Origin: Borborobacter arsenicus
GTDB lineage: Bacteria; Pseudomonadota; Alphaproteobacteria; Rhizobiales; Rhizobiaceae
DNA: 64,000 nt
Direction: 5' to 3'
Assembly (NCBI RefSeq): GCF_003934165.1
Contig: NZ_ML133513.1
Coordinates: 4,826-68,825 of the forward strand
The notes beneath the pieces were generated by a model. That model searched no databases. It had not been told where the DNA came from and saw nothing but the letters and a program-made list of their open reading frames with translations. Within the stretch, counting starts at the first letter, position 1; each line of letters opens with the position of its first letter. A program made the translations under genes and the position numbers. Below are positions 50,180-59,218 of this stretch, piece after piece.

Positions 50180-50854
50180 ATGCAGGCGTTTCTCAACAAT
50201 TTCGCCAATGTGGACACTTTCGTGTCAGTGCTGCCGCTGCTGCTGAGCGGTTTGCTGGTCACCGTGTCGCTTGCTCTGGTAGCACTGCCACTCTCCTTGT
50301 TGAGCGGTTTGCTCGTAGCGCTGCTGTTTGCAGTGAAAAACCGGGTACTTACGGCGGTTCTGTTCGTGTTGATCGACCTGTGCCGTTCCATTCCGGTACT
50401 GGTCCTGCTGATGATTATTTTCTACGCCTTGCCATTCCTTGGGCTGATGATGCCGCCTTTCGTGGCAGTCGTGTTGACGCTGGTCATCAACAACACCGGC
50501 TATTTTGGAGAGATCTTTCGCGCGGGCCTCGCCTCCGTGCCAAAGCATCAGCAGGAGGCGGGCCTGGCCCTGGGCATCAGCCGGCCGCGCGTCCTCTTAT
50601 TCATCGTCGTTCCGCAGGCAATCCGCAATGTCGCGGCCCCGCTTGCCAGCAATGCGCTCGAACTGGCCAAGGCGACTTCGATTGCTTCACTCGTCACCAT
50701 GCCCGAACTCCTGCGCGTCGCACAGGTGGCACAGGCCAACGTCTACAATCCGACGCCGCTGGTCGCCGCCGCAGCGCTCTATTTCATCGTACTGTGGCCG
50801 TTCAGTCGGCTGGTCGCTCGCTACGAACTCAAGACCATCAAGGCACGTTACTGA
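50180..50854 (+). CDS. Polar-amino-acid-type ABC permease
   Basis: A 224-residue partner permease with five helices and the EAA loop GEIFRAGLASVPKHQQEAGL. Same family as the preceding gene but clearly diverged, so the pair is a heterodimer. Its TGA stop overlaps an ATG at 50854 by one base. Confidence 0.88.
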   Translation: MQAFLNNFANVDTFVSVLPLLLSGLLVTVSLALVALPLSLLSGLLVALLFAVKNRVLTAVLFVLIDLCRSIPVLVLLMIIFYALPFLGLMMPPFVAVVLTLVINNTGYFGEIFRAGLASVPKHQQEAGLALGISRPRVLLFIVVPQAIRNVAAPLASNALELAKATSIASLVTMPELLRVAQVAQANVYNPTPLVAAAALYFIVLWPFSRLVARYELKTIKARY

Positions 50855-50883
50855 TGCCTGCCGGGGCCGTCGAGGAAATTCCC

Positions 50884-51609
50884 ATGATCACCATCGAAAA
50901 GATGAACAAATTCTACAGTGATTTTCACGCCCTGAAGGATATCGACCTTGCAGTCGAGGAGGGCCAGCGAATCGTCCTATGCGGGCCATCGGGTTCGGGA
51001 AAGTCGACGCTGATCCGCTGCCTCAACGGCCTCGAGACTTTCGAGAGTGGCACGGTCACGGTCGTAGGCATCAAGATGACGCGCTCCAGCCAGGCCGTTC
51101 GCAAGGCCCGCCAGCAGGTCGGCATGGTGTTCCAGTCATTCAACCTGTTCCCGCATCTGAGTGTGCTGAATAATTTGCTGATTGCGCCGCGTCTGACGGG
51201 TGCGCGCAACATGGCCGAAACCCGCGAATACGCGATGCATCTGCTGGAGCGGGTTCGCATTGCCGATCAGGCCGGTAAATATCCAAGCGAGCTCTCAGGT
51301 GGGCAGCAGCAACGCGTAGCCATCGCCCGAGCTCTGTGCATGCGGCCCAAGGTCATGTTGTTCGATGAGCCCACCTCCGCCCTCGATCCCGAGATGATCA
51401 AGGAAGTACTTGATGTGATGATCGACCTGGGACGTGACGGCATGACCATGATCGCGGTCACCCATGAAATGGGCTTTGCCAAGACCATTGCCGACAAGGT
51501 TGTGTTCATGGATGCCGGCCGGATCGTGGAAACAGCGGCGCCCGACGTCTTCTTCAGCAATCCGCAAACGGAAAGAGCGCAGCGCTTCCTGCACACCATC
51601 CTGCATTGA
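50884..51609 (+). CDS. Polar-amino-acid-type ABC transporter ATPase
   Basis: A 241-residue GlnQ-type ATPase. Walker A GPSGSGKST, Q-loop VFQSFNLFPHL, signature LSGGQQQR, Walker B VMLFDEPTSALDP and switch His in VTHEMGF are all intact. ATG 50884 has GAGGAAA upstream; ATG 50854 would be coupled to the permease stop. It energises the importer of this catabolic cluster. Confidence 0.93.
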   Translation: MITIEKMNKFYSDFHALKDIDLAVEEGQRIVLCGPSGSGKSTLIRCLNGLETFESGTVTVVGIKMTRSSQAVRKARQQVGMVFQSFNLFPHLSVLNNLLIAPRLTGARNMAETREYAMHLLERVRIADQAGKYPSELSGGQQQRVAIARALCMRPKVMLFDEPTSALDPEMIKEVLDVMIDLGRDGMTMIAVTHEMGFAKTIADKVVFMDAGRIVETAAPDVFFSNPQTERAQRFLHTILH

Positions 51610-51643
51610 GAGCAGGCGGCAGCATTACGGTTCCTGGATTCAG

Positions 51644-53200
51644 ATGACAGAATTTATTCTACAACCCGAATATGTCCTGCTTGGCGGCGGCGCGCCTCGC
51701 CTTGAAGGCGGGCTGAGTGTACTGGTCAGCAGCAGCCGGATCGCCGCCATTGCGCCTGCCTCAACGCTACGGGCAATGGCACCTGCTGCTCATGAGATCG
51801 ATCTCGGCGGCCACGTGCTGATGCCGGGCCTGGTCAACGCCCATCAGCATGGGCGAGGCATAACCGCATTGCAGCTCGGGTTCGAGGATGACTATCTTGA
51901 GCCATGGATGGCGGGCAAGCGGCGACGTCAGCAGATCGATCCCTATCTCCAGACGCTCTATGCCGCTCTGCGGATGGTTGCCAATGGGGTGACTTCGGTC
52001 ATTCATGCCAATACGGTGGGGGGCGGCCGGGACTATCCTTCCGAAGTCGATGCCGCCCTGCGTGCCTATGATGAGTCCGGCATACGCGTGATGTTTGGCA
52101 TCGGCGCCATGGACCGGGCCGAACTGGCCTATCCGGCGGAGTGCCAGGAGGTAATTCTTGGCGGTCTGCCGGTGCAGCTGCAAGCCGCTCTGGGCGATAT
52201 TTCTCGGCCGGTCTATTGCGCGGGCCCGGAGGCGACGGTCGCGTTGATGGCGCGGCTGCGGGAACGATATGCGCATTATCCGCGCATCACGTTCGCCTAC
52301 TCTCCAGCCGGGCCGCAGTGGGTATCGGATGCGTTGCTTGCCGCCCTGGTGCAGGATGCGGCCAGACACGCCATTCCGATCCACATGCATGTGCTGGAAA
52401 GCGCCGCGCAGATCGACGCGGTCAATGCCTGTTATCCAGATGGCCTGATGCGTCGTCTGGAGCAGTTGGGTGCATTAGGGCCGCTGACCTCGCTGGCCCA
52501 CGCCGTGTGGCTGACGGAAGACGACGTGGCCATTGCCGCACGCACCGGGTGCACATTGGTGCGCAACCCGGCTTCAAATCTGCGCCTACATGCCGGCATC
52601 GCCCCCCTGGCGCACTATGTTGCCGCCGGAGTCAATGTGGCGCTGGGCTCCGACAATACCACGCTCAACGATGATGAGGATCTGTTCACTGAGGCGCGGC
52701 TGGCTCGTGCATTGACCCGCAGCCCGGCTTGGGACGGCCTTCCTGCACTCGGGACGAAAACACTCTGGTCGATGATGAGCGCCAATGGCGCGCGCGCTAT
52801 GGGTCTGGGTGATCAGATAGGAGAGATTGCGCCGGGCCGGGCCGCCGATCTGGTGGCGTTGGATCTACAGAATGTTCGGACGCCTTATCTCGACCCCGAT
52901 CTCGACCTGTTGTCCGCCATTTTGGGACGCGCGAGGGGCGGCGACATTCGCATGACCATGATCGGCGGTGATATCGTCTATCGCGATGGGCAGTTTACCC
53001 ATCACGATATGCGAACACTTGCCGAACGCTGCCGTTTGGACGGCGAGCGCAGCAAAGTGGCTCCGACCGCGCTGTCAGCGGCGCAGGCGGAAACGCTCAA
53101 TGACCATCTGCGCGCGCATTACGCAGCGCAACGGGCGCGGAACGGTACGGTCGCGGCAGCCTCGCCATTGTCATCGCAAACGGGGTGGGTGCGATCATGA
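51644..53200 (+). CDS. Amidohydrolase-family metalloenzyme (cyclic amidine/deaminase type)
   Basis: A 518-residue protein from the ATG at 51644. It has the metal motif H-x-H in PGLVNAHQHGRG (His67, His69), later ligands in IHMHVLES and LAHAVWL, and Asp in LGSDNTTLND. The final IGEIAPGRAADLVALDLQNV closes the composite beta-sandwich. This is the subtype-III group with guanine deaminase, SAH deaminase and triazine hydrolases, which act on C-N bonds of heterocycles. The substrate is unknown, but the layout points to a nitrogen heterocycle or cyclic amide. It overlaps the next gene by 4 nt. Confidence 0.85.
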   Translation: MTEFILQPEYVLLGGGAPRLEGGLSVLVSSSRIAAIAPASTLRAMAPAAHEIDLGGHVLMPGLVNAHQHGRGITALQLGFEDDYLEPWMAGKRRRQQIDPYLQTLYAALRMVANGVTSVIHANTVGGGRDYPSEVDAALRAYDESGIRVMFGIGAMDRAELAYPAECQEVILGGLPVQLQAALGDISRPVYCAGPEATVALMARLRERYAHYPRITFAYSPAGPQWVSDALLAALVQDAARHAIPIHMHVLESAAQIDAVNACYPDGLMRRLEQLGALGPLTSLAHAVWLTEDDVAIAARTGCTLVRNPASNLRLHAGIAPLAHYVAAGVNVALGSDNTTLNDDEDLFTEARLARALTRSPAWDGLPALGTKTLWSMMSANGARAMGLGDQIGEIAPGRAADLVALDLQNVRTPYLDPDLDLLSAILGRARGGDIRMTMIGGDIVYRDGQFTHHDMRTLAERCRLDGERSKVAPTALSAAQAETLNDHLRAHYAAQRARNGTVAAASPLSSQTGWVRS

Positions 53201-54135
53201 TCGACAAGCAGGGGCAAAGCGGGCCGGCCCGCGATTTCGTCGGTTACGGCCAGCGCCCGCCGCAGGCGAACTGGCCCGCAGGTGCGCGGATCGCCGTCCA
53301 GTTCGTCGTCAATTACGAGGAGGGCTCGGAATACGCCATTCCTGACGGGGATCCCGCCTCGGAGCGTGGACTGCTCGAAACCGTTTCGGCCGTCCCTGAC
53401 GGGGTGCGCGATTTGGCAGCGGAATCGCTCTACGAATATGGCAGCCGCGTCGGTGTCTGGCGCCTGCTGGATCTGTTCGATACGCGTGACATTCCCATCA
53501 CGCTCTTCGCTTGCGCCGTCGCTGTGGAACGAAATCCCGAACTGGCCGCTTATCTGCGGAGCGCTTCCCATGAAGTGTGTTGCCACGGCTTACGGTGGGA
53601 GCGACACTGGCTGTTGTCGGAGGCCGAGGAGCGCGACCATATCGCGCGCGCGGTCGCCCTGCTTGAGCGAACCGTCGGGCGTAGGCCGCTGGGATGGTAT
53701 TGCCGATACGGCCCCAGCATCCATACGCGCCGCCTGCTGCGTGAGGAAGGCGGTTTCGTTTACGACAGTGACGCCTATAATGACGAGCTCCCCTATTGGG
53801 ACCGCGAGCCCGGCCGACCGCATCTCGTCATTCCCTACACGCACGACGCCAACGATGCCAAACTGATCAACCCGATAGGGCTGGGCAGTGTTTCAGCCTA
53901 TTTCGAGTATTTGCGCAACACCTTCGACGTCCTCTACCGCGAAGGCGGCAGCACGCCGAAAATGATGAGTATCGGCCTGCACGCAAGGCTCGCCCGGCCT
54001 GGGCGACTGCCCGCGCTGGAGGCGTTTCTGGATCACATTGCCAGACACGACCGGGTTTGGATCGCCCGCCGGATCGACATTGCCCGCCACTGGAGCGCGC
54101 ACCATCCCCGAATTGATGCTGGAGTGCCGAGCTGA
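53197..54135 (+). CDS. Polysaccharide-deacetylase-family hydrolase (PuuE allantoinase-like)
   Basis: A 312-residue protein of the NodB-homology fold in its PuuE variant: RIAVQFVVNYEEGSEYAIPD at the start, YGSRVGVWRLLDLFDTRDIP, then SHEVCCHGLRWERHW and PLGWYCRYGPSIHTRRLL. PuuE is a cofactor-independent allantoinase, and relatives open other cyclic ureides and imides. Together with the AllA-like protein it suggests a ureide-type ring-opening step. The start at 53197 gives an ATGA overlap with the amidohydrolase. Confidence 0.85.
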   Translation: MIDKQGQSGPARDFVGYGQRPPQANWPAGARIAVQFVVNYEEGSEYAIPDGDPASERGLLETVSAVPDGVRDLAAESLYEYGSRVGVWRLLDLFDTRDIPITLFACAVAVERNPELAAYLRSASHEVCCHGLRWERHWLLSEAEERDHIARAVALLERTVGRRPLGWYCRYGPSIHTRRLLREEGGFVYDSDAYNDELPYWDREPGRPHLVIPYTHDANDAKLINPIGLGSVSAYFEYLRNTFDVLYREGGSTPKMMSIGLHARLARPGRLPALEAFLDHIARHDRVWIARRIDIARHWSAHHPRIDAGVPS

Positions 54136-54136
54136 C

Positions 54137-55546
54137 ATGACCGACCTGAGGCTTTTGTTCAAGCACGAGATGATCGCGCTGGACCCCAACGGGTTCAATT
54201 CAGATTCTTCGAGCGCTACGGTTGTGCTCAAAATGGTGTGCCAGAGCTTGGTGAAGTTTGATCACGATGGGCTATTGGCGCCGGACTTGGCACTGAATTG
54301 GACGATCTCGCCAGATTGGACGCGTTTCACCTTCGAACTTGACCCGGCCGCCAGATTTCACTCCGGGCGCCGCTGCGATTCGGAAGCGGTTGCTGCGTGT
54401 TTCACTAACTTCTTGCATCCGGCGACAAACTCGCTGCTGGCCCATGATTATGCTGGGCTCGAGCGGATCGAGGTGCTTTCGTCGTCTCGCATTGCCTTCC
54501 AGTTTTCGAGCCCGACGACTTCGTTCCTGAAGAACCTCGCCTGGCGCACGCACATCGTCGATGATACCCAGCGCCAGCCGGTGGGCACGGGGCCCTTCCG
54601 CCTGGTGCGGTGGCAGCGGGGCGAGGGAATCTGGCTGGAGCGTTTCGACGGTGACCGAACTGAGCACCCCGGCAACGTGACCAGCGCCCGGATTCGCTTT
54701 GCCCCGCAGATCGAGGAACGGCTGGCTGTAGTGCGGCGGGGTGAGGCCGATCTGGTCGAGAGCTTGCCGGGGGTGGCGGCGGCGCCTTTGGCGGAGCAGG
54801 GGCTGATAACGTTGCATAGCGCGCCGGCGCAGCAGAAAGCCACGATCTGCTTCAATTGCAGGGCCGCACCGTTCAAGGATCCGCGTGTTCGCTTCGCATT
54901 CGCCCATGCCATTGATCGCAAGCCGCTGGCCCAAACTTTCGGAGGCGCCGGTAGCAGTGTCGTCGATGACTTGCTGAGCGATCCTGACCTCGCTCCGGAT
55001 GTAGAGTCACTACAATTCGACCCCGAGCGGGCCAAATGGCTGCTGACGCAGGCGGGCTACGGCGCCGGCCTCACACTGCGCGCCGCCGCGACCAATGTTG
55101 CGCCTGTTCCGGGACTGGCAGCTGCGGTTGCCGCTGGCCTTGCAGCCATTGGCGTTTCACTTGTGCCGACATTTTACGATGATCCACCGTGGTGGCCGTA
55201 TACCTACCTCAAGGGGCCTTGGGACCTGGCTTTCCAGTCCAGCCCCGGCCGGCCCCATCCCGATACACTGTTTTCACGCGAATTGCGCAGCGGCGGGCCC
55301 TTCAACGCCGGTGGCTATGGTAACCCCCGGGTAGACGAGCTGATGGACGCGGCCCGAGCGTGCACGGATCCTGATCAGCAGCGTGGCCTCTATGTCGAAC
55401 TCCAGCGGCTTGTGCGCATGGATTTGCCGGTCCTGGTGCTCTTTAGCTCCGCCGTAACAGTCGGCTGGCGCGACAGCGTTACGGGCTTTGCCCCGCATCC
55501 GATGGGTGTGGTGGATATCTCAACTGTCGACGTCTCCGGCCACTGA
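54137..55546 (+). CDS. Family 5 solute-binding-domain protein without signal peptide
   Basis: A 469-residue protein of the oligopeptide/nickel-type SBP_bac_5 fold (LLAPDLALNWTISPDWTRFT, TFELDPAARFHSGRRCDSEA, QPVGTGPFRLVRWQ, DPRVRFAFAHAIDRKPLAQT). The start MTDLRLLFKHEMIALDPNGF enters the domain directly. There is no signal peptide in frame upstream, and no family 5 permease nearby. It therefore appears to stay in the cytoplasm, as a ligand sensor or chaperone, or it is mis-annotated at its start. It begins 1 nt after the PuuE-like stop, so it belongs to the operon. Confidence 0.75.
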   Translation: MTDLRLLFKHEMIALDPNGFNSDSSSATVVLKMVCQSLVKFDHDGLLAPDLALNWTISPDWTRFTFELDPAARFHSGRRCDSEAVAACFTNFLHPATNSLLAHDYAGLERIEVLSSSRIAFQFSSPTTSFLKNLAWRTHIVDDTQRQPVGTGPFRLVRWQRGEGIWLERFDGDRTEHPGNVTSARIRFAPQIEERLAVVRRGEADLVESLPGVAAAPLAEQGLITLHSAPAQQKATICFNCRAAPFKDPRVRFAFAHAIDRKPLAQTFGGAGSSVVDDLLSDPDLAPDVESLQFDPERAKWLLTQAGYGAGLTLRAAATNVAPVPGLAAAVAAGLAAIGVSLVPTFYDDPPWWPYTYLKGPWDLAFQSSPGRPHPDTLFSRELRSGGPFNAGGYGNPRVDELMDAARACTDPDQQRGLYVELQRLVRMDLPVLVLFSSAVTVGWRDSVTGFAPHPMGVVDISTVDVSGH

Positions 55547-55576
55547 CACGCGTCGAACGATCAAAGGGGAAAATGG

Positions 55577-56362
55577 ATGGATCTGGGCATAAGAGGGCGC
55601 AAGGCATTGGTCTTGGGCGGTACGCAGGGACTAGGGCATGGGATTGCGCGAGCGGTCGCGGCCGAAGGCGTCTCAGTACTGATTGTGGGGCGCAATCTGG
55701 AACGGGTGCAAACCGTTGCTGCTGAGCTGGCTAAATCAACCGGCGCTTTGGTACAAGGTCACGCGGCCGACCTCGCCGACCCGTTGGCCGCCGCAGACAT
55801 CGCGGCGGCGGCCGATCGGTTCGGCGAGGTCGACATTCTAGTAAACAACGGCGGCGGCCCGGCGCCTGGCCCGGTAACTGCCGTCGATTCCGGCGCCTGG
55901 CGGAAGGCATTCGACACCATGGTGGTTAGCCTGGTCGACCTGACCAATGCATTGCTGCCCGGCATGCGGAAGCGTCAATGGGGCAGGGTTCTCACCATTG
56001 TTTCGTCGGGGGTAGAGCAGCCCATTCCGTATTTGGGAGTCTCCAACGCGCTCCGGCTTTCCTTGCGCGGGTGGAGCAAGTCGCTATCCAATGAAGTGGC
56101 GCGCGACGGCGTTACCGTGAATTGCATCGCACCGGGCCGCATCAGTAGCGACAGGGTAGCCCAACTGGATGCGCTGGCCGCGCAGCGTTCGGGCAAGACA
56201 GTTGCTGAAATTGCCGCCGAATTCAGCGAGGCCATCCCGGCCGGCCGCTATGGGCGCATCGAGGAGTTTGCCGCCATGGCGACATTTCTTGTCAGTGAGC
56301 AGGCGAGTTATGTTACAGGCAGCACGATTCGTGTAGACGGCGGCTTTATCCGCGGCATTTAA
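55577..56362 (+). CDS. Short-chain dehydrogenase/reductase, atypical active site
   Basis: A 261-residue SDR with the cofactor motif GGTQGLGHGIA (residues 14-24), NNGGG (about 92-96) and the C-terminal VTGSTIRVDGGF. The catalytic Ser is in IVSSGVEQPIPY, but the usual Y-x-x-x-K is replaced by Y-L-G-V-S-N-A-L-R, so the Lys is missing. Members of this branch exist and are usually called 3-oxoacyl-ACP reductase-like, but their activity is unproven. It could bind its ligand without reducing it. Confidence 0.82.
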   Translation: MDLGIRGRKALVLGGTQGLGHGIARAVAAEGVSVLIVGRNLERVQTVAAELAKSTGALVQGHAADLADPLAAADIAAAADRFGEVDILVNNGGGPAPGPVTAVDSGAWRKAFDTMVVSLVDLTNALLPGMRKRQWGRVLTIVSSGVEQPIPYLGVSNALRLSLRGWSKSLSNEVARDGVTVNCIAPGRISSDRVAQLDALAAQRSGKTVAEIAAEFSEAIPAGRYGRIEEFAAMATFLVSEQASYVTGSTIRVDGGFIRGI

Positions 56363-56400
56363 GACGTCCGGCGCGGCGAAACTCAAGCTGGAGACCATGA

Positions 56401-57039
56401 TTGAGCGACGATATCAGCATCTCGGAGAAGGCCTACCAGTATCTTCGCAGTATGATTATTGATGGGAAGATCGATACCAACAAGGCGTTCACCGAACGGG
56501 CCTTGGCGGAAAAGTTGCAATCGTCGCGCACGCCGCTGCGCGCGGCGATCAACCGGCTGGAGGGCGAGGGGCTCATCGAACGTCTCGCAGGCGGAGGCAT
56601 CGTCGTTCGGGAAATCAAAATAGAAGAATTGGTCGAGATCCTGATGGTGCGCCTTCTGCTTGAAGGAGAGGCCGCCGCCTTGTGTGCTGCACGGGCTCCG
56701 GCAGAAGCCACGGCTGCTCTTATCGCCCAAAGTGAGTATTTTCTGACCAATTCGGATGCCGAGTTCGATGCCTTTTGGGCCTATGACGACCGCTTCCACC
56801 ACTATGTCGCCGAGCATAGTGGCAAGCCGTTGCTGGCCAAGCTCATCGGCAACCTGCGTGATATGGCGCGCATGTGCCACGTTACCCGCATGGAACATAG
56901 CTTCGTTAGTCAGGCCGAAGAACATATCGCAGTGCTGCGGCAGATCGAGGCGGGATCGCCAGAATTGGCGCGGCAGGCAATGGTAGACCACATCACTAAG
57001 GTTCGTGAGCGGTTGATGCGCTGGTTGTTTGACAGCTAA
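56401..57039 (+). CDS. GntR-family regulator (FCD domain)
   Basis: A 212-residue regulator, apparently from a TTG at 56401 (GGAGA upstream). The N-terminal winged HTH is TERALAEKLQSSRTPLRAAI. The C-terminal all-helical FCD domain carries the metal/ligand residues Asp and His in YDDRFHHYVAEHSG and HITKVRERL. It ends the catabolic gene cluster and probably represses it in the absence of the substrate, acting at the palindrome near 47884-47896. Confidence 0.85.
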   Translation: MSDDISISEKAYQYLRSMIIDGKIDTNKAFTERALAEKLQSSRTPLRAAINRLEGEGLIERLAGGGIVVREIKIEELVEILMVRLLLEGEAAALCAARAPAEATAALIAQSEYFLTNSDAEFDAFWAYDDRFHHYVAEHSGKPLLAKLIGNLRDMARMCHVTRMEHSFVSQAEEHIAVLRQIEAGSPELARQAMVDHITKVRERLMRWLFDS

Positions 57040-57970
57040 GCGGGTGTTGAAGACCGGTGAGCGTCGGCGACGTCCTGAGCGCCGTCGAGGACGGGGCCAA
57101 GGGGTTCCACGAGGCCATTGCAGGCACAAGGCGACATTGGAGGGGTCGCAAAGGATGGCGAGCGACCGAATCCAGTGAACAGGCGAGGACAAGACAAGCC
57201 CACATCGGAAATATAGCTCGTTGTCTCTCTGTCTGTGCAGGCGTGGTGCGCGCCAGCATCCGTCCATGCCACGAGCCACCCAAGCGGGGAGGCGCTTCTT
57301 CGCAGGCAGGGCCGATTGACTGGTTTCGGACCGCCGCTCGATCGAGCGCGTCCATTGTCTCCGCCCAAGCGCCCGCATGGCATTCCATCTCGGTCGACGC
57401 ATCGACGGTGATCCCTTCAGCCAATGAACCAGTCTCGTCCGCAGCATGATACGCGCGAAAATTGACTTCTGATCGCCTACGCCACCTGTTTGTTCAGACC
57501 GGTCGTTGCTAAAGAACGTCTCCAAGAGCTGCCAAGGATCAACTCTGATCCGTGAAGACTGAGACACGAAGCCCTTTAGCCTGGCGAGGTCAGGTTCCAG
57601 GGTCTCAATCCAAACGCGCAATTGAGGGATCGTTAGTCCGCCTCGAGGGCATTCTTACTTCCAAAGTTCTGGAGGCTGGATGAGACACCCCGTGTCGGCC
57701 TCCTCGTCCCACCCTTGCGGCAATGATCAAGTGTGCATCCCACAGTTGTCACGCTCCCCCAGTTGATGCAGGATAAGTCCAAATGTGGGGCGGGGCATGA
57801 CGCCGCATCATTTCGAAACTACACCAATCGGTGCACGGCGCAGAAGCTACATGAATGGAGTGAAGGCGGCCGGGCGTGAAGGTGGCCGAGCGCCAGGGCG
57901 ACCTGCGCGCTGGCGGGCCTGTTGAGAACTTCGCCTATCTTTTTCGACCAACTATAGGGAGTGAGAACCA
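57040..57970. other. Long interval with no recognisable gene
   Basis: About 930 bp. A 412-codon reverse frame (56383-57621) and a forward frame at 57057 exist but show no family resemblance, and the former is antisense to gntR. It is probably decayed DNA between the two clusters plus the promoter of the next gene. Confidence 0.5.
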
Positions 57971-59176
57971 ATGAAAATGCAGAAATTCTTCCTCGCCACA
58001 GCGCTGGCTGTGCTGATGTCGGGTGGCGCGCTCGCGCAGGATAAGATCAGCGTCAAGCTCGGTGTGCTGAACGACCGGTCCGGCACTTATGCGGACCTCT
58101 CGGGCGAGGGCTCGGTTATTGCCGCGAAGATGGCAGTCGAAGATTTCAGGGCAGCGGATAAGGGGATCAATGTCGAAGTGATCTCCGCCGATCACCAGAA
58201 CAAGCCGGACATTGGCGCGAGCATCACCCGCCAGTGGTATGACCAGGACGGCGTTGACGTCATTCTCGACGTGCCGACCTCGTCGGTGGCACTTGCCGTC
58301 AGCGATATCACCAAGGAAAAGAACAAGATTTTCATGAATTCGGGAGCTGGCACGTCCGACCTCACCGGAAAGGCCTGCTCGCCTAATACCGTCCACTGGA
58401 CCTACGACACCTGGGCACTCGCGAACGGCACCGGCAGTGCGATGGTCAAGGCAGGTGGCGACACGTGGTTCTTCTTGACGGCCGATTATGCCTTCGGTCA
58501 CGCGCTCGAGCGCGACACCTCTGCCGTCGTTGAAAAGGCAGGCGGCAATGTGCTCGGCAATGTGCGTCATCCCTTCCCGGGTCAAGACTTCTCGTCCTTC
58601 CTGCTTCAGGCTCAGAGTTCGGGTGCCAAGGTCATCGGCTTGGCCAATGCCGGTGCTGATACCACCAACGCCATCAAGCAGGCGGCAGAGTTCGGTATCG
58701 TGCAGGCCGGTCAAAAACTTGCAGGCCTGCTGACCTTCGTGACCGACGTCAAGGCGCTCGGCCTGGCTACGGCCCAAGGACTGGTTCTGACCGAAGCTTT
58801 CTACTGGGACCAGAATGATGGGACGCGCGAGTTCTCCAAGCGCTTCGCCGAGAGGCACCACGGCGCGATGCCGACCATGGTCCAGGCCGGGGTCTACGCC
58901 TCGGTGCTGCACTATCTGAAGGCTGTCGACGCGATCAAAGGCAAGGACCCGGCGGCCGTCATGGCCAAAATGAAGGAGACCCCCTCGGATGATCCGCTAT
59001 TCGGCAAGGGCCAGATCCGGGCCGATGGCCGTCACGTGCACGACATGTATCTGTTCGAAGTCAAAAAGCCTGAGGAATCGAAGGGCGACTGGGATCTTTA
59101 CAAAACCGTTGCCACCATTCCTGCCGCCGAAGCCTTCCGCCCGCTCGCCGATGGCGGCTGCAGCCTGGTGAAGTAG
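57971..59176 (+). CDS. Branched-chain-amino-acid-type ABC substrate-binding protein
   Basis: A 401-residue periplasmic-binding protein (Peripla_BP_6). The signal peptide ends at A-L-A (about residue 22). Landmarks are VKLGVLNDRSGTYADLSGEG, QKAGGDTWFFLTADYAFGHA-type lobe strands and HPFPGQDFSSFLLQAQSSGA. AGGGAGTGAGAACC precedes the ATG. No permease follows directly, so it may use the LivHM-like permeases at 61.6 kb or others elsewhere. It is convergent with the gntR gene on the right. Confidence 0.88.
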   Translation: MKMQKFFLATALAVLMSGGALAQDKISVKLGVLNDRSGTYADLSGEGSVIAAKMAVEDFRAADKGINVEVISADHQNKPDIGASITRQWYDQDGVDVILDVPTSSVALAVSDITKEKNKIFMNSGAGTSDLTGKACSPNTVHWTYDTWALANGTGSAMVKAGGDTWFFLTADYAFGHALERDTSAVVEKAGGNVLGNVRHPFPGQDFSSFLLQAQSSGAKVIGLANAGADTTNAIKQAAEFGIVQAGQKLAGLLTFVTDVKALGLATAQGLVLTEAFYWDQNDGTREFSKRFAERHHGAMPTMVQAGVYASVLHYLKAVDAIKGKDPAAVMAKMKETPSDDPLFGKGQIRADGRHVHDMYLFEVKKPEESKGDWDLYKTVATIPAAEAFRPLADGGCSLVK

Positions 59177-59218
59177 TGCCGGCTGCCAGCGGAACGGCGC
59201 CGTTAACGATCTACGCTG

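Noticed and set aside
56383-57621. 412-codon reverse frame
   Set aside because: Antisense to the gntR gene over half its length, low-complexity Arg/Trp/Pro composition and no recognisable domain.
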